Positions 1 to 9,290 of a stretch of DNA of 64,000 bases are shown here, piece after piece. The stretch comes from Agapanthus africanus (lineage: Eukaryota > Streptophyta > Magnoliopsida > Asparagales > Amaryllidaceae), in the NCBI GenBank assembly GCA_030015575.1, contig CM057347.1, positions 506,977,176 to 507,041,175 of the forward strand, given 5' to 3'. The position numbers were made by a program, and so were the translations under genes. The notes under the pieces are model-generated. The model did not search any database. It had not been told where the DNA came from and was given only the letters and a program-made list of their open reading frames with translations. Positions within the stretch are counted from its first letter, which is position 1. Each line of letters starts with the position of its first letter.

Positions 1-360
1 GAGGAAGGGAGAGAGAGGGGAACGAAGCAATGAACAGATGGTATTGATCCCATATCCTGTAAATAAACCAATCTAAATTTTCTCCAGCGTCGTCTCTCTG
101 AAGCTCAAGTCGATGATACAGATAAAGACGAGGATTGATAGGACTTATTGGATCATAAAAGCATCTCTCTGGGGTTTTACCTCTTGTTTATATAACTCAG
201 TTGAGTGTAGTTTAGTCATAGTGGAAACTAAAAAAAAAAAAGTTTCATCTTTTGGGCTATATATATTAAGGCATATTGTATATTATATTTTAATCAATCG
301 TAAATAATATTTTTCCTCTTTCAAATTCAATGGTTTCTAATATAATATCAGAGCTATATA
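1..360 (+). mobile_element. Possible Ty1/copia-type LTR end (truncated by window start)
   Basis: This stretch is AT-rich and has no credible gene. It contains a TATA-like run near 187 and ends in TATCAGAGC at 346-354, which resembles the initiator-Met primer site that follows many plant copia LTRs, although the usual leading TGG is altered. The 64-residue ORF at 113-307 has no recognisable domain. An alternative is ordinary intergenic DNA. Only one end is visible, so the family assignment is weak. Confidence 0.22.
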
Positions 361-408
361 GGTTGATCAAACATTTGTGGTGGATTCATACTTTATAACA
401 CCGCTAAG

Positions 409-529
409 AGAAAGATGTTTACATGTCTCTAAGAGACTAGCATTTACATATGTCGTAAGACCTCTGTGAGAGAGTCTTCTATATGCCTCTGAGACACTAG
501 CGTCTACATATGTTGTACGATCCACGTGC
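409..529. repeat. Two-copy 60-bp direct repeat
   Basis: Blocks starting at 421 and 481 align without gaps at a 60-bp offset, sharing for example CTCT, GAGAC/GACAC, TAG, TACATATG and GTA in register. The first copy also contains a small palindrome, GTCTC/GAGAC. The repeat directly precedes the truncated Tat LTR. No gene is seen. Confidence 0.5.
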
Positions 530-535
530 AACATA

Positions 536-1615
536 ACCACGAAACAGGGCAAGGACTGCACATTGGAGGCGTCCCCTGGGCTATTGTCCCGCTGCCTGGA
601 CCCGACCTCCGAGAATTCCCTGAACATTCCTGTGCTCGCCAAGTAAACGACCATTGTCTCCCCGCCGAGCCCTCCTATATGCCAAGCTTCTCAGCCCTTC
701 GCTTCCGAGCTATCACGGAGCCGAACAAAGTTCGTCCTCCCGCCCTCTTTTAGGCCTCTCGCCGAGCTAGGTTTGCTCGGTTCTATTGAACGACCTAGAA
801 CGCAGATCACAGGCGTCTCCGCGAATCTCACCAAACATGAAATATGCAGGTGACGTGTCCCGATGCATACGAAAACAGGGTAAGGACTGCACATTGGAGG
901 CGTCCCCTGGGCTATCGTCCCGCTGCCTGGACCCGACCTCCGAGAATTCCCTGAACATTCCTGTGCTCGCCAAGTAAACGACCATTGTCTCCCTGCCGAG
1001 CCCTCCTATATGCCGAGCTTCTCAGCCCTTCGCCTCCGAGCTATCACGGAGCCGAACCAGTTTGGCCTCCCGCCCTCTTTTAGGCCTCTCGCCGAGCTAG
1101 GCTTGCTCGGTTCTATTGAACGACCTAGAACGCAGATCACAGGCGTCTTCGCCACGGCTCCGTGAATCTCGCCAAACGTGAAATATCCGCCGCCCCACGA
1201 TCCCGCGTTCCACGCCGTCGCATCCCCCCATTAACGAGCGTATCTCGTTATTAATGGGGGATCCCACCATTCTCGCATGCGTAACGCTAGGGGCGTAACG
1301 GCCGGTGAGAATCTCACACCTGCTAGCATGGCTGCCGCTATATAAACCCCTCTCTCAGATGACTCAGGTAAGGCAATTTTTACCCAATAGGCCGCTACTC
1401 TGCCTAAATACCTCGATTAACTTGAGCGTCGGAGGGTCCACGGTGGTACAACCACCCCGGGACTCCTTTGCAGGTAGCTCAGCTTCACACCAAATCAAGC
1501 CCATTGAGATCCACACGCTTCAGGAGACAACTTTCAAACTCAATCTCAGCCCTTCATCAACGCTTTCGGCAGATCGACGGAAGACAACATCTGAAGGAGA
1601 TCCAGACCTCCATCA
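536..1615 (+). repeat. Element A 5' LTR, start missing, with internal duplication
   Basis: The segment from 851 to 1615 matches the LTR at 45014-45815, ending in CATCA just before the primer site. A TATATAA promoter-like box lies near 1338 and has counterparts in the other Tat LTRs here. The terminal TGATGATGCTC seen in the other copies is absent. Positions about 541-835 repeat positions about 870-1170, so part of the U3 region is duplicated in tandem with an offset of about 329 bp. Confidence 0.8.
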
Positions 1616-1636
1616 GTTGGTGCCGTCTGTAGGAAC
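1616..1636 (+). other. Element A primer-binding site
   Basis: The sequence GTTGGTGCCGTCTGTAGGAA directly follows the LTR end. The same site, with GGCGCC in place of GGTGCC, sits next to element B's 5' LTR on the other strand at about 63654-63674. TGGYGCCGTCTG-type sites are usual for plant Tat elements. I do not assign the primer tRNA. Confidence 0.75.
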
Positions 1637-1682
1637 CTTGAAAATTCCACTCATCGAAAGTTGATCTTCCGATCTCGAACTG

Positions 1683-3445
1683 ATGGTGAGTGATCATCGC
1701 GACGATCCCAGCACAAGCCGCTGTCCTCCACACAACGGAGGCGCGGACGGATCCTCTCCTCCCCCTAACGCCGTTCACACCTTGTCTGCACGAATCGACA
1801 GGCTCGCGTCCATCATGGATGCCCTTGTCCGTGTCCAAACAGTTGGACAAGCCCCCCAGGTTGTCGTTCCCCTACCTCGGGACCGTGACCTTCGCATAGG
1901 GGAGATGACACTACCCACGCTGGCACGACTGAACAGCGTCTCGCTATCTCCACCGGCCACAGGTCCCCGTAGCGACCAATTCAATGACCTACTGGGTGCC
2001 TCACAGCTCCACGCCGGGGTCTCGCGAAAGTGCGCCCCGCCCCGAGGCCCGTCGCCCCCCTGTCCTTCCCGAGGAGGTGTCGGTCAGCTCGCCTGCTCCC
2101 AGGCATGATTGACACCCTCTCCCTCGACGGGGTCGCACGGACGGCGCTCACCGCAATAACTCACGAACAACCTTGGGACCTGAGAAACCTTATAGAACGG
2201 AATCGGAGTCGCAGTTAGGCGCAGGCCGCCAATGGGAGAGGCCATAACTCCGAGTACGCCGAATCCTCGAGGTACCATGACCGTCTCGATGCCTTCGAAA
2301 AGAAAATCGAGGGTACACATCGGGAGAGTCGTCCTTCAAGCGAGGGGGCCAGGTATGCCACCGACTCGCATACGAAGCCCTTCACTGAAGAACTGCTCGA
2401 TGTCCGCGTCTCCTCCAGAAACAAGCCTCTAAAGGTGGTCCTTTTCGACGGGAAGTCCGACCCGAAAGACCACCTAGACGCGTTCACAACGGGGATGAGC
2501 TTCCAGGACAACTCTGACACGGTCCAATGCCGAGCGTTCCCCGCCATTCTCATCCGCGCCGGACGAGATGGGTTCCGAGGACTCACGCTACGCTCCATCT
2601 CTACCTTCGATGAGCTGGCCGCCCAGTTCCTCGGGCATTTCGTCGGGAACAGACGGCAGAAGTGGACCGTCGATTACCTCTTCACTATAAAGAGCTGGGA
2701 CAAGAAATCCTTCAAAACATACGTCACCCGCTTCTACAATGCTCTTCTTGAGGTTCTAGAGCACCGGGACGAGACTGTCATCACGGCCCTTAAGTCGGGT
2801 CTTAGGCACAAGGAGTGGCTCCGCTCTTTTGCATTAGCGCAACCTAAGACCATGGCCGAGATCAAAGCCTGGACCGAGCGAGAAATCCAGCTTGAGTCTG
2901 AGGTAAATGCGAACCTACCCTGGAGCAACCAGGCCGATCAAAAGAAGAGGGGTAGAGAAGAGAATAAGAAGGTTGACCGGCCAAAGCTATACTCCCCGAA
3001 GTTCCTGGAGTATACTCCACTTAACATCTCCCAGACTGAGCTGTTGGAGGAGGCAAAGGGCGAGCGATTTTTCAAGCTCCCTCCGGTCATTATTAGAGCG
3101 GCCAAACGGACACGAGGCCTTTACTGTGCCTTCCACAGGTTGCAGGGACATCCCACCGAGAACTGCAAACAGCTCCTCGACTACATCGAGGAGTTGATTC
3201 GCTCGGGGCACCTCGCAAAGTACTTGTGGGAAAAGCGACAAGCAAACCGGGAGCAAGAGAACCATCCCCCTCCCGGGGAGTTGATGATCGGCCAAATCAT
3301 GGTCGTATCAACGGGGATTGCGTCTGGAGCCGGCGAGATTCGACGCCTCCTGCCGGTCGAGGGAACTAGCAGCCAGCCCCGGAAGAAAAGCAAAGCAGCC
3401 GAACCCATCACCTTCACCGACGAGGACCTCCACGGGATATCCTAG
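1683..3445 (+). pseudogene. Element A gag (Tat type), broken
   Basis: The start near 1683 encodes MVSDHRDDPSTSR, matching the gag start of element B (MASGHRDDPSTSR). The longest open segment, 2435-3445 (336 residues), holds the Retrotrans_gag domain: DGKSDPKDHLDAF, a central FRGL and FLGHFVGNRRQ, then TYVTRFYNALLEV. It is followed by a CX2-like FHRLQGHPTENCKQL stretch typical of Tat gag C-termini. Gag would form the particle that packages element RNA. The region is interrupted and is treated as a fossil. Confidence 0.82.
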
Positions 3446-3463
3446 CCTCACAACGACCCCCTG

Positions 3464-4111
3464 GTGATTATAGCACGGGTCCACCACTACGAGGTTCAAA
3501 GGATACTAGTCGACTCGGGAAGCTCGGCAGACATCCTTTTCTACGACTGCTTTTTACGTATGAGGCTCGGCCCGTCGGACCTGAGGCCGACCGCCTACAT
3601 TCTGACGGGGTTTACTAACCACGCCATCTCAGCAGAAGGAGTGGTCACCCTCCTACTTAACATCGGAAAGGCAGGCCGTACGCAAACCCCACCAGTGGAG
3701 TTCATCGCCACTAGAATTCTATCGACCTACAATATCCTCCTGGGACGCCCAACGCTAAACTTCCTTTGGGCCCAGATCTTGACCTACCACCCCACGATCA
3801 AGTTTCCGCTCGACCAAGAGGGAACGGGCCAGGCCTACGGGAACCAGCAAATCGTAAAGATTTGCTTCACAGTGATATCTACGCCCGAGGAACGAAGTGA
3901 CGACCTTGAAAGCGCGGGTGATTTTCAAGGGTCCTTGGATACTCGGGACGAACAAAAAGAAATCCGAGGGGCCCCGGTGGATGAGCTAACAAAGGTCCCC
4001 CTCGTCGAAGGGGACAATGAACGAACAGTCCAAATCGAGTCACTCTTAACGGGGGCCCGACGCGACGACTTGATCCACTTTCTCAGAGGAAACTCGGACG
4101 TGTTTGCTTGA
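3464..4111 (+). pseudogene. Element A aspartic protease region
   Basis: This 215-residue open segment contains ILVDSGSSADILF, the catalytic DSG of a retroviral-type aspartic protease, and further on YNILLGRPTLNFL, the usual ILLGRP motif of plant Ty3/gypsy proteases. It lies between gag and RT, as expected for the family, where it would process the polyprotein. It is part of a broken element. Confidence 0.8.
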
Positions 4112-4123
4112 GCGCCCACCGAC

Positions 4124-4700
4124 ATGCCCGGGACCGACCCCAAAATAATCTCATATAAGCTCGGGGTCGACCCGACGGTTCGACCCATCAGGCAGAAGAA
4201 ACGAAGCTTCGCTCCAATCAAACAAAAGATGATCGAAGACGAAGTTGACAGGTTTCTTGCAGCCAACTTCATTCGAAACGTGGCCTACTCAGAATGGCTG
4301 GCGAATGTGGTAATGGTTAAAAAGGCAAGCAGGAAGTGGCGCATGTGCGTCGACTTCACAGATCTTAACAAGGCCTTCCCGAAAGACAACTATCCCCTCC
4401 CTCGGATAGATTAGCTCGTCGACAGCTCGGCAGGCCACGAATTACTCAGCTTCATGGATGCTTTCTCCGGCTACAACCAGATCCGTATGAACCCGGCAGA
4501 CGAAGAGCTCACCGCATTCACAACGGACCGAGGGGGTATACTGCTATAAAGTGATGCCCTTCGTCCTAAAAACGCCGGAGCTACAAACCAACACTTGGTC
4601 AACAGGATGTTCAAACCACAGATCGGGAGGAACATGGAGGTTTACGTCGACGACATGCTCATTAAGTCGACCTCGTCAGATGAGCACGCCAAAGATCGGG
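4124..4700 (+). pseudogene. Element A reverse transcriptase, 5' portion only
   Basis: Motifs in order are ANFIRNVAYSEWLANVVMVKK, then CVDFTDLNKAFPKDNYP, then the palm region with VYVDDMLIKS near 4640-4675, which carries the catalytic YVDD-type signature. Homology ends near 4700, where DNA of a different character begins (ATGCCCATGGATTG motif). RNase H and integrase are not present downstream. The fragment is broken. Confidence 0.8.
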
Positions 4701-6640
4701 AAATGTGGTTCCCTTCTATTTATGCCCATGGATTGTGTACAGGGGTCAGTATGGACTTACCTGCAGGGCAAAAAGTTTCATTTTATTTTTTTATTTCTTT
4801 CCGCGATGCTCTATCATTTCATCTTTTTATATCGCAAAAGTCGCGATTGCCCAATCATTTCGGCTGTCTTTTCGCGGTGCCCAATCATTTCGGCTTTTTT
4901 TTACTCGCTGCTTTTTATTGCGAGTTGCCCAACCAGTTCGGCTATTTTGTATGCATATTTTTTTTAGTTGCTGATTTCGTTGCAAGTTGCCCCATCATTT
5001 CGGCTATTTCATATGCATTTTTGGCTCGCTAATTTTTATCGCGAGTATGGAACTTGGAATCTGGTGCCAGTTTTAGTATCAGCATCGCTGCGACTGGAAT
5101 ATTGCCAGGAGCGAATCATCATTTGCCGTGAAAGGACTTGGAATTTGATTCCAATTCAGGCATCAGCATCGCTACAACTGGAATATTTTCAAGAGCGAAT
5201 CATCATCTTCCTTTGTCGGTTCGAGCAAAGGTGGTTTAGCAAACAGGGTTAAGATCCTGTCGACTAAGACTTTTGACTTCATGAGCCGTAAGGGTCTCAT
5301 AAAAGTGTTTCTCTCTACGAGTCGTGAGGATCTCGTAAGTGTATTTTCTCTTCAGGAATCGTGAGAAATCCTAAGTGTATGTTCTCTTGTAAGTCGTAAG
5401 GTTCTTGCAAGAGTGTTTTCTCCTTTTAAATCGAGAGGACCTATAAGTGTTTATCATCGAATGAGGGCATTCCTCGTCGTTATTGGGACTCGGCAAGGAA
5501 ATGATTATTTATGCCCATGGATTGTATACAAGGATCGGTATTGAACCGCTTGCAGGGCAGTCTGTGAAGGGTGATGGCTTAAGAACAGGTTCAGATCTCT
5601 GTAGCTTAAGGCTTTTGAATCTTACGAGCCGTGAGGGTCTCATAAGAGGGTTCTCCTTACGAGTCGTGAGGATTTCGTAAGTATAACTTTTCCTTAGGAA
5701 TCGTAGGGACCCCTAAGTGTGTTGCTCCCTTATGAGTCGTAAGGATCTCACGCAGGTATTTTCTCCTTGCAAGGTCGTGAGGACCTTGTAAGTGTCTTTT
5801 AACGAGATTGTGCCCTTTCGGGTTTTCACAAGCTCGCCGGTAGCCCTACTGTTTTTACTCACGGAGCCCTTTCGGGTTTTCGTCCGTGCCCATTTTGCTT
5901 ATGGACGTACTGTTTTTTCCGCGAGTATGGAACTTAAGATCTGATACCAATCTTAGCATCAGTATCGCTGCGACTGGAATGTTGCTAGGAGCGAATCATT
6001 ATTTGCCGTGAAAAGACTTGGAATTTGATACCAATTTAGGCATCAGCATGCTACAACTGGGATATTGCCATGAGCGAATCATCATTTGCCTCTGTCAATT
6101 CGAAAAAAGATGGCTTAACAAATAGGGTTAGGATCCTATCGACTAAGGCTTTGACTTCATAAGCCGTAAGGGTCTCATAAAGATGTTTCTCCTTACGAGT
6201 CGTGAGGATCTCGTAAGTGCGTTTCTCTTCAGGAATCGTGGGGATCCCCAAGTGTGTTGCTCCCTTGTGAGTCGTAAGGATCTCACGCAGGTATTTTCTC
6301 CTTACAAGGTTGAGAGGACCTTGCCAGTGTGCATGAATTTTTTATGAGTCTGCGCCCTTTCGGGTTTTCACAGACTCGCCGGTAGCCCTGCTGTTTTTAC
6401 TCACGGAGCCCTTTCGGGTTTTCATCCGTACCCATTTTGCTTGCGGACGTACCATTTTTTTAAAATTTTTTTATACGAGTCTGCGCCCTTTCGGGTTTTC
6501 ACAAACATCGCCGGTGTCCTGCTGTTTTTACTCACGGCGCCCTTTCGGGTTTTCATCCGTGCCCATTTTGCTTGTGGACATGCCGTTTTTTTTGGGTTTC
6601 AAGTGGGATATTCCACTTAACTGCAGGACTCGTTTGTAAG
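4701..6640. repeat. Region F left: 880-bp duplication and covarying hairpin array
   Basis: There is no gene here. A long unit beginning GCGAGTATGGAACTT occurs at 5041 and again at 5921 (offset 880), and a partial third copy lies at about 5555-5800. Within the copies are many short inverted repeats around a near-constant centre TCGTRAGGAT, for example CTTACGAG/CTCGTAAG at 6192-6217 and CTTGCAAGG/CCTTGTAAG near 5766. GCCCTTTCGGGTTTTC blocks recur near 5814, 5869, 6354, 6410, 6485 and 6541. The stretch lies on the 3' side of the minus-strand gag fragment and may be its untranslated region or LTR. Confidence 0.65.
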
Positions 6641-6879
6641 CCTCTTGATATCCTTTCTATTTTTTGAAAAGAAAGGACCATCTTACGTAGAGATTCTTCC
6701 TCTAGTGAGAAATATGCCCCTTGTGTATATTTCGGGGGGAGCGAGCACCCACGCCGTCGCTATTTTGGTGACAGGTTGTTTCAAAGTCACTCATTTTTTT
6801 TTGTTGAGCGTCGGCGACAAATATCACCTTACCTCCGCTTTTCATTCATCTTCATCAAATGATGAAGGGTCTTAACTCA

Positions 6880-8723
6880 GCTGATCCAATCGAGTCATTT
6901 TATCCATGAGCTCTTGGAAGGCTGTCGGCTTGAAGAGGGCCATATACGAGGACGCCTTTGAATTTGGGTCAAGGGTGGCTATGAGCATTCCCATGGCTGC
7001 AACTTTATCGATGCGTTGCCAGAGATTTCGCCATCAGGTAACACATTGAACCCAAGTCTCATTCGGTCTAACCCTTTCGTTGACCAAAGACGTCACGGTA
7101 GTGCGTTTATTCACACTAGCGAATCTCTGACAGGAGGGTATCTTCATTTCGTTGAAGGTATTCATGGAGTCATTCGGGAGTTCCGCATACCATTCAAAGG
7201 CAATGCCCGCCAGACAGCCGATGAACTGTCAGAGGAGAAGTATATCAGTATTGCCGCATATGGGTTCAAATCGCGCAATGTGCCGGCGAGAATTCTCAGT
7301 TCCTTTGTACATGTGGCACGTTGGAAGTGTGTACTCCGGTGGGTATTGTATTTGATTGTGCCATGTCGGATACGGTCGACCAATCTTGATTGATCTATTT
7401 ACGGCTTCACTGGCGTAGTGAGCTTCGATCTGCTGAGCGATATATTCGTTCAGCTTTTCTTTTAAGAATCATTTCCTTCTCAGCCATTGATGAGCTTTGC
7501 AGAGGATTTGAAATGTCATCCTTATCTTTAAGACCGACTACCAGCAGTTCATCTGTCAGTGGTTCCGATTGAACCATCATTCCAGCCATATTCTGAATCA
7601 GAAGGGCCATCTGGTCCATTTTAGTGGACATTTCTGCCGCTTCTGCATCTCCCTTTTCAGAGCACGCTTTAGGAAATCAATATCCGAATCCTTCTTTATT
7701 CTTTCTCCAGGTGCGTCTTCGGGATTTGCCTCAGACGATGGATTAGCGAGTGGTGCCGCCTGAGCAAGCATCTCCTATAGCTTTTCACGTTGCAGTTGAA
7801 CTTTTGACCGAGTTTGAGGTCGGTGACTAGTAGAAACTCGAACTTCGTTTTTGGAATTCACCACATAGATTATGTGAACTACCATACCCCCAGGCTTGGG
7901 GTGTTTGGAGTTTTTGGCCTTTGGAGTTTGCTTCGGGCACTTGAGCTTTATTGGGCCTCCTTTTTTGTGAAAAGACGCTTTGGTTTTGGGAAGAACCACT
8001 GTATCAGGATCCGTCTTGGGATGAGTCCTCTTGTATTTGAAAGAGGATTTATCAGAATTTGGCTGACGTCTAGGGGAAAAGCCATGATTGACGACAGAGA
8101 CCTTCACCTGCTTCCACACTTTATATATATATGAGGAAAGTTGCTTTAGGGAGCGAACTGGTTTCTGCTATCGTGGGATCTCCATTGGCTGCGGAGATTT
8201 CGTCAATATTGCGGTAGGAGAATTTTGTCTGACCCTTCGCAACAGTTTGAAACTATTCCCAGTTGGAACAACATTCACCACTGGGGTTGAAACAGGACCA
8301 TACGGAGAACTGCCCCCAGCTCGTTTTGTATGATGCCGATATCGACGTCGACCGTTTCTTGCTGCCGTGGTTTGATTAGCCTCAGGATTTTTCCGATCCT
8401 GCCCCCTATTTCCTTTGAGAGATTAATATTCTGCCCCCTGCGTCGACCTTGGTCTTGGCAGGTGCCAGTTGTTTGAATACTTATTCCATCGGCAAAGTTG
8501 CAGCTTGGGGAACCAGCTTGTGGAAGACAGACCTCCTCTGGGCTTCCTCCATCGGCGTTGATGTACCGAGGGTGGGGGATGGGAGCATCGACCCAAAGAG
8601 AAGCCTGTTGATTTCTTGAAGAGCCAGATTGCAGAGATTTGAGGCTGCAAGTGGCCCATACTTGACTCCACCAGATATGACAGAGCCTGAGTTGTTAGGG
8701 TAGAAGCAAACACCATTCTTCAT
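6880..8723 (-). pseudogene. Degraded retrotransposon gag region (element F)
   Basis: Several short minus-strand ORFs follow one another: 8481-8723 (ALQEINRLLFGSML), 7775-8119 (very basic, rich in K and P), 7407-7631 (MSTKMDQMALLIQNMAGMM) and 7162-7383. The amphipathic MDQM helix and the order basic segment then helical segment resemble plant Ty3/gypsy gag proteins. No protease, RT or integrase is visible on either side, so this is either the remnant of a non-autonomous element or a deleted one. It has multiple breaks. Confidence 0.45.
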
Positions 8724-9290
8724 AAAGACGAAACACCGGCTTCAGTATCCCATCACCCAAGGGCAACCACAAACATACATACCGCGATTATTTGATCGTA
8801 GAAAAACACGACACACGAAGTGTGGAGTGGAGAGAGGAAAAGGTCCCACCGGGCGTGCTAGAATCTGTTCTCCGCCGAAAGACTGGGAAGACAAACGTCT
8901 TTCCTGAATTTGGGGGCAGATGCTATTTGGTTTTATCCGTCCACCTCTCCGAAGATGCCAAGTTGATTTATGGCACCGTATATCGGAGGTTTAGACGGAT
9001 GCGGCCGTTGTAGCAGACTTCGTCAGATTCCTCCTCGTTTGAGGGGTTTTTTGATTGTGGGGACGCTCTTCCCTGCAGGCACAAACCCCTGCAGTTAATT
9101 ATGCTACCGCATCTCAGTAACCATTTTCTCCTTCTCCAGATGGTCACTTCGTGTCGTGTGTGTTTGTTTTATTTTTGGTTGCCCGTGGATTGTATACGAA
9201 GACTAATTTATGTTGTCGCCCGTAGGGCGTGGATTAGTCCAAATCCGTATTTTCTTAGATTTGGGTTTGGGTTGGGTTTAAGGATCGTTA
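8724..9290. other. Spacer of element F, no gene seen
   Basis: No credible ORF or RNA gene is visible. A GCCCRTGGATTGTATAC motif at about 9180 echoes the motif at 4725 and 5513, which links the left and right flanks of the gag region and suggests they belong to one element family. LTR boundaries and a primer site could not be identified. Confidence 0.35.

Larger units (their letters stand above)
536..4700 (+). mobile_element. Element A, 5' part: Tat/Retand-type Ty3/gypsy retrotransposon (fossil)
   Basis: In order on the plus strand are an LTR, a primer site, gag, protease and the beginning of reverse transcriptase, after which the element stops abruptly near 4700 against repeat-rich DNA. The RT text DFTDLNKAFPKDNYPLPR and the gag text DGKSDPKDHLDAF are typical of plant Tat elements. 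The remaining pol is absent here. A 3' Tat fragment with a matching LTR lies at 43739-45815 and probably belongs to the same insertion, split by later arrivals. The copy is clearly broken, with several lesions and a large loss of pol. Confidence 0.85.

Noticed and set aside
367-985. Repeated minus-strand ORFs (shared MVVYLASTGMFREFSEV)
   Set aside because: They reflect the duplicated Tat LTR segment, which also yields the same text at 45098-45481; LTRs are not expected to code here.
4551-5252. ORFs rich in F, S and C after the RT fragment
   Set aside because: They run from the RT fragment into AT-rich repeat DNA and show no domain beyond the RT part.
7016-7393. Plus-strand 125-residue ORF
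   Set aside because: It lies opposite the minus-strand gag-like region and has no recognised domain; it is probably the shadow of the gag strand.
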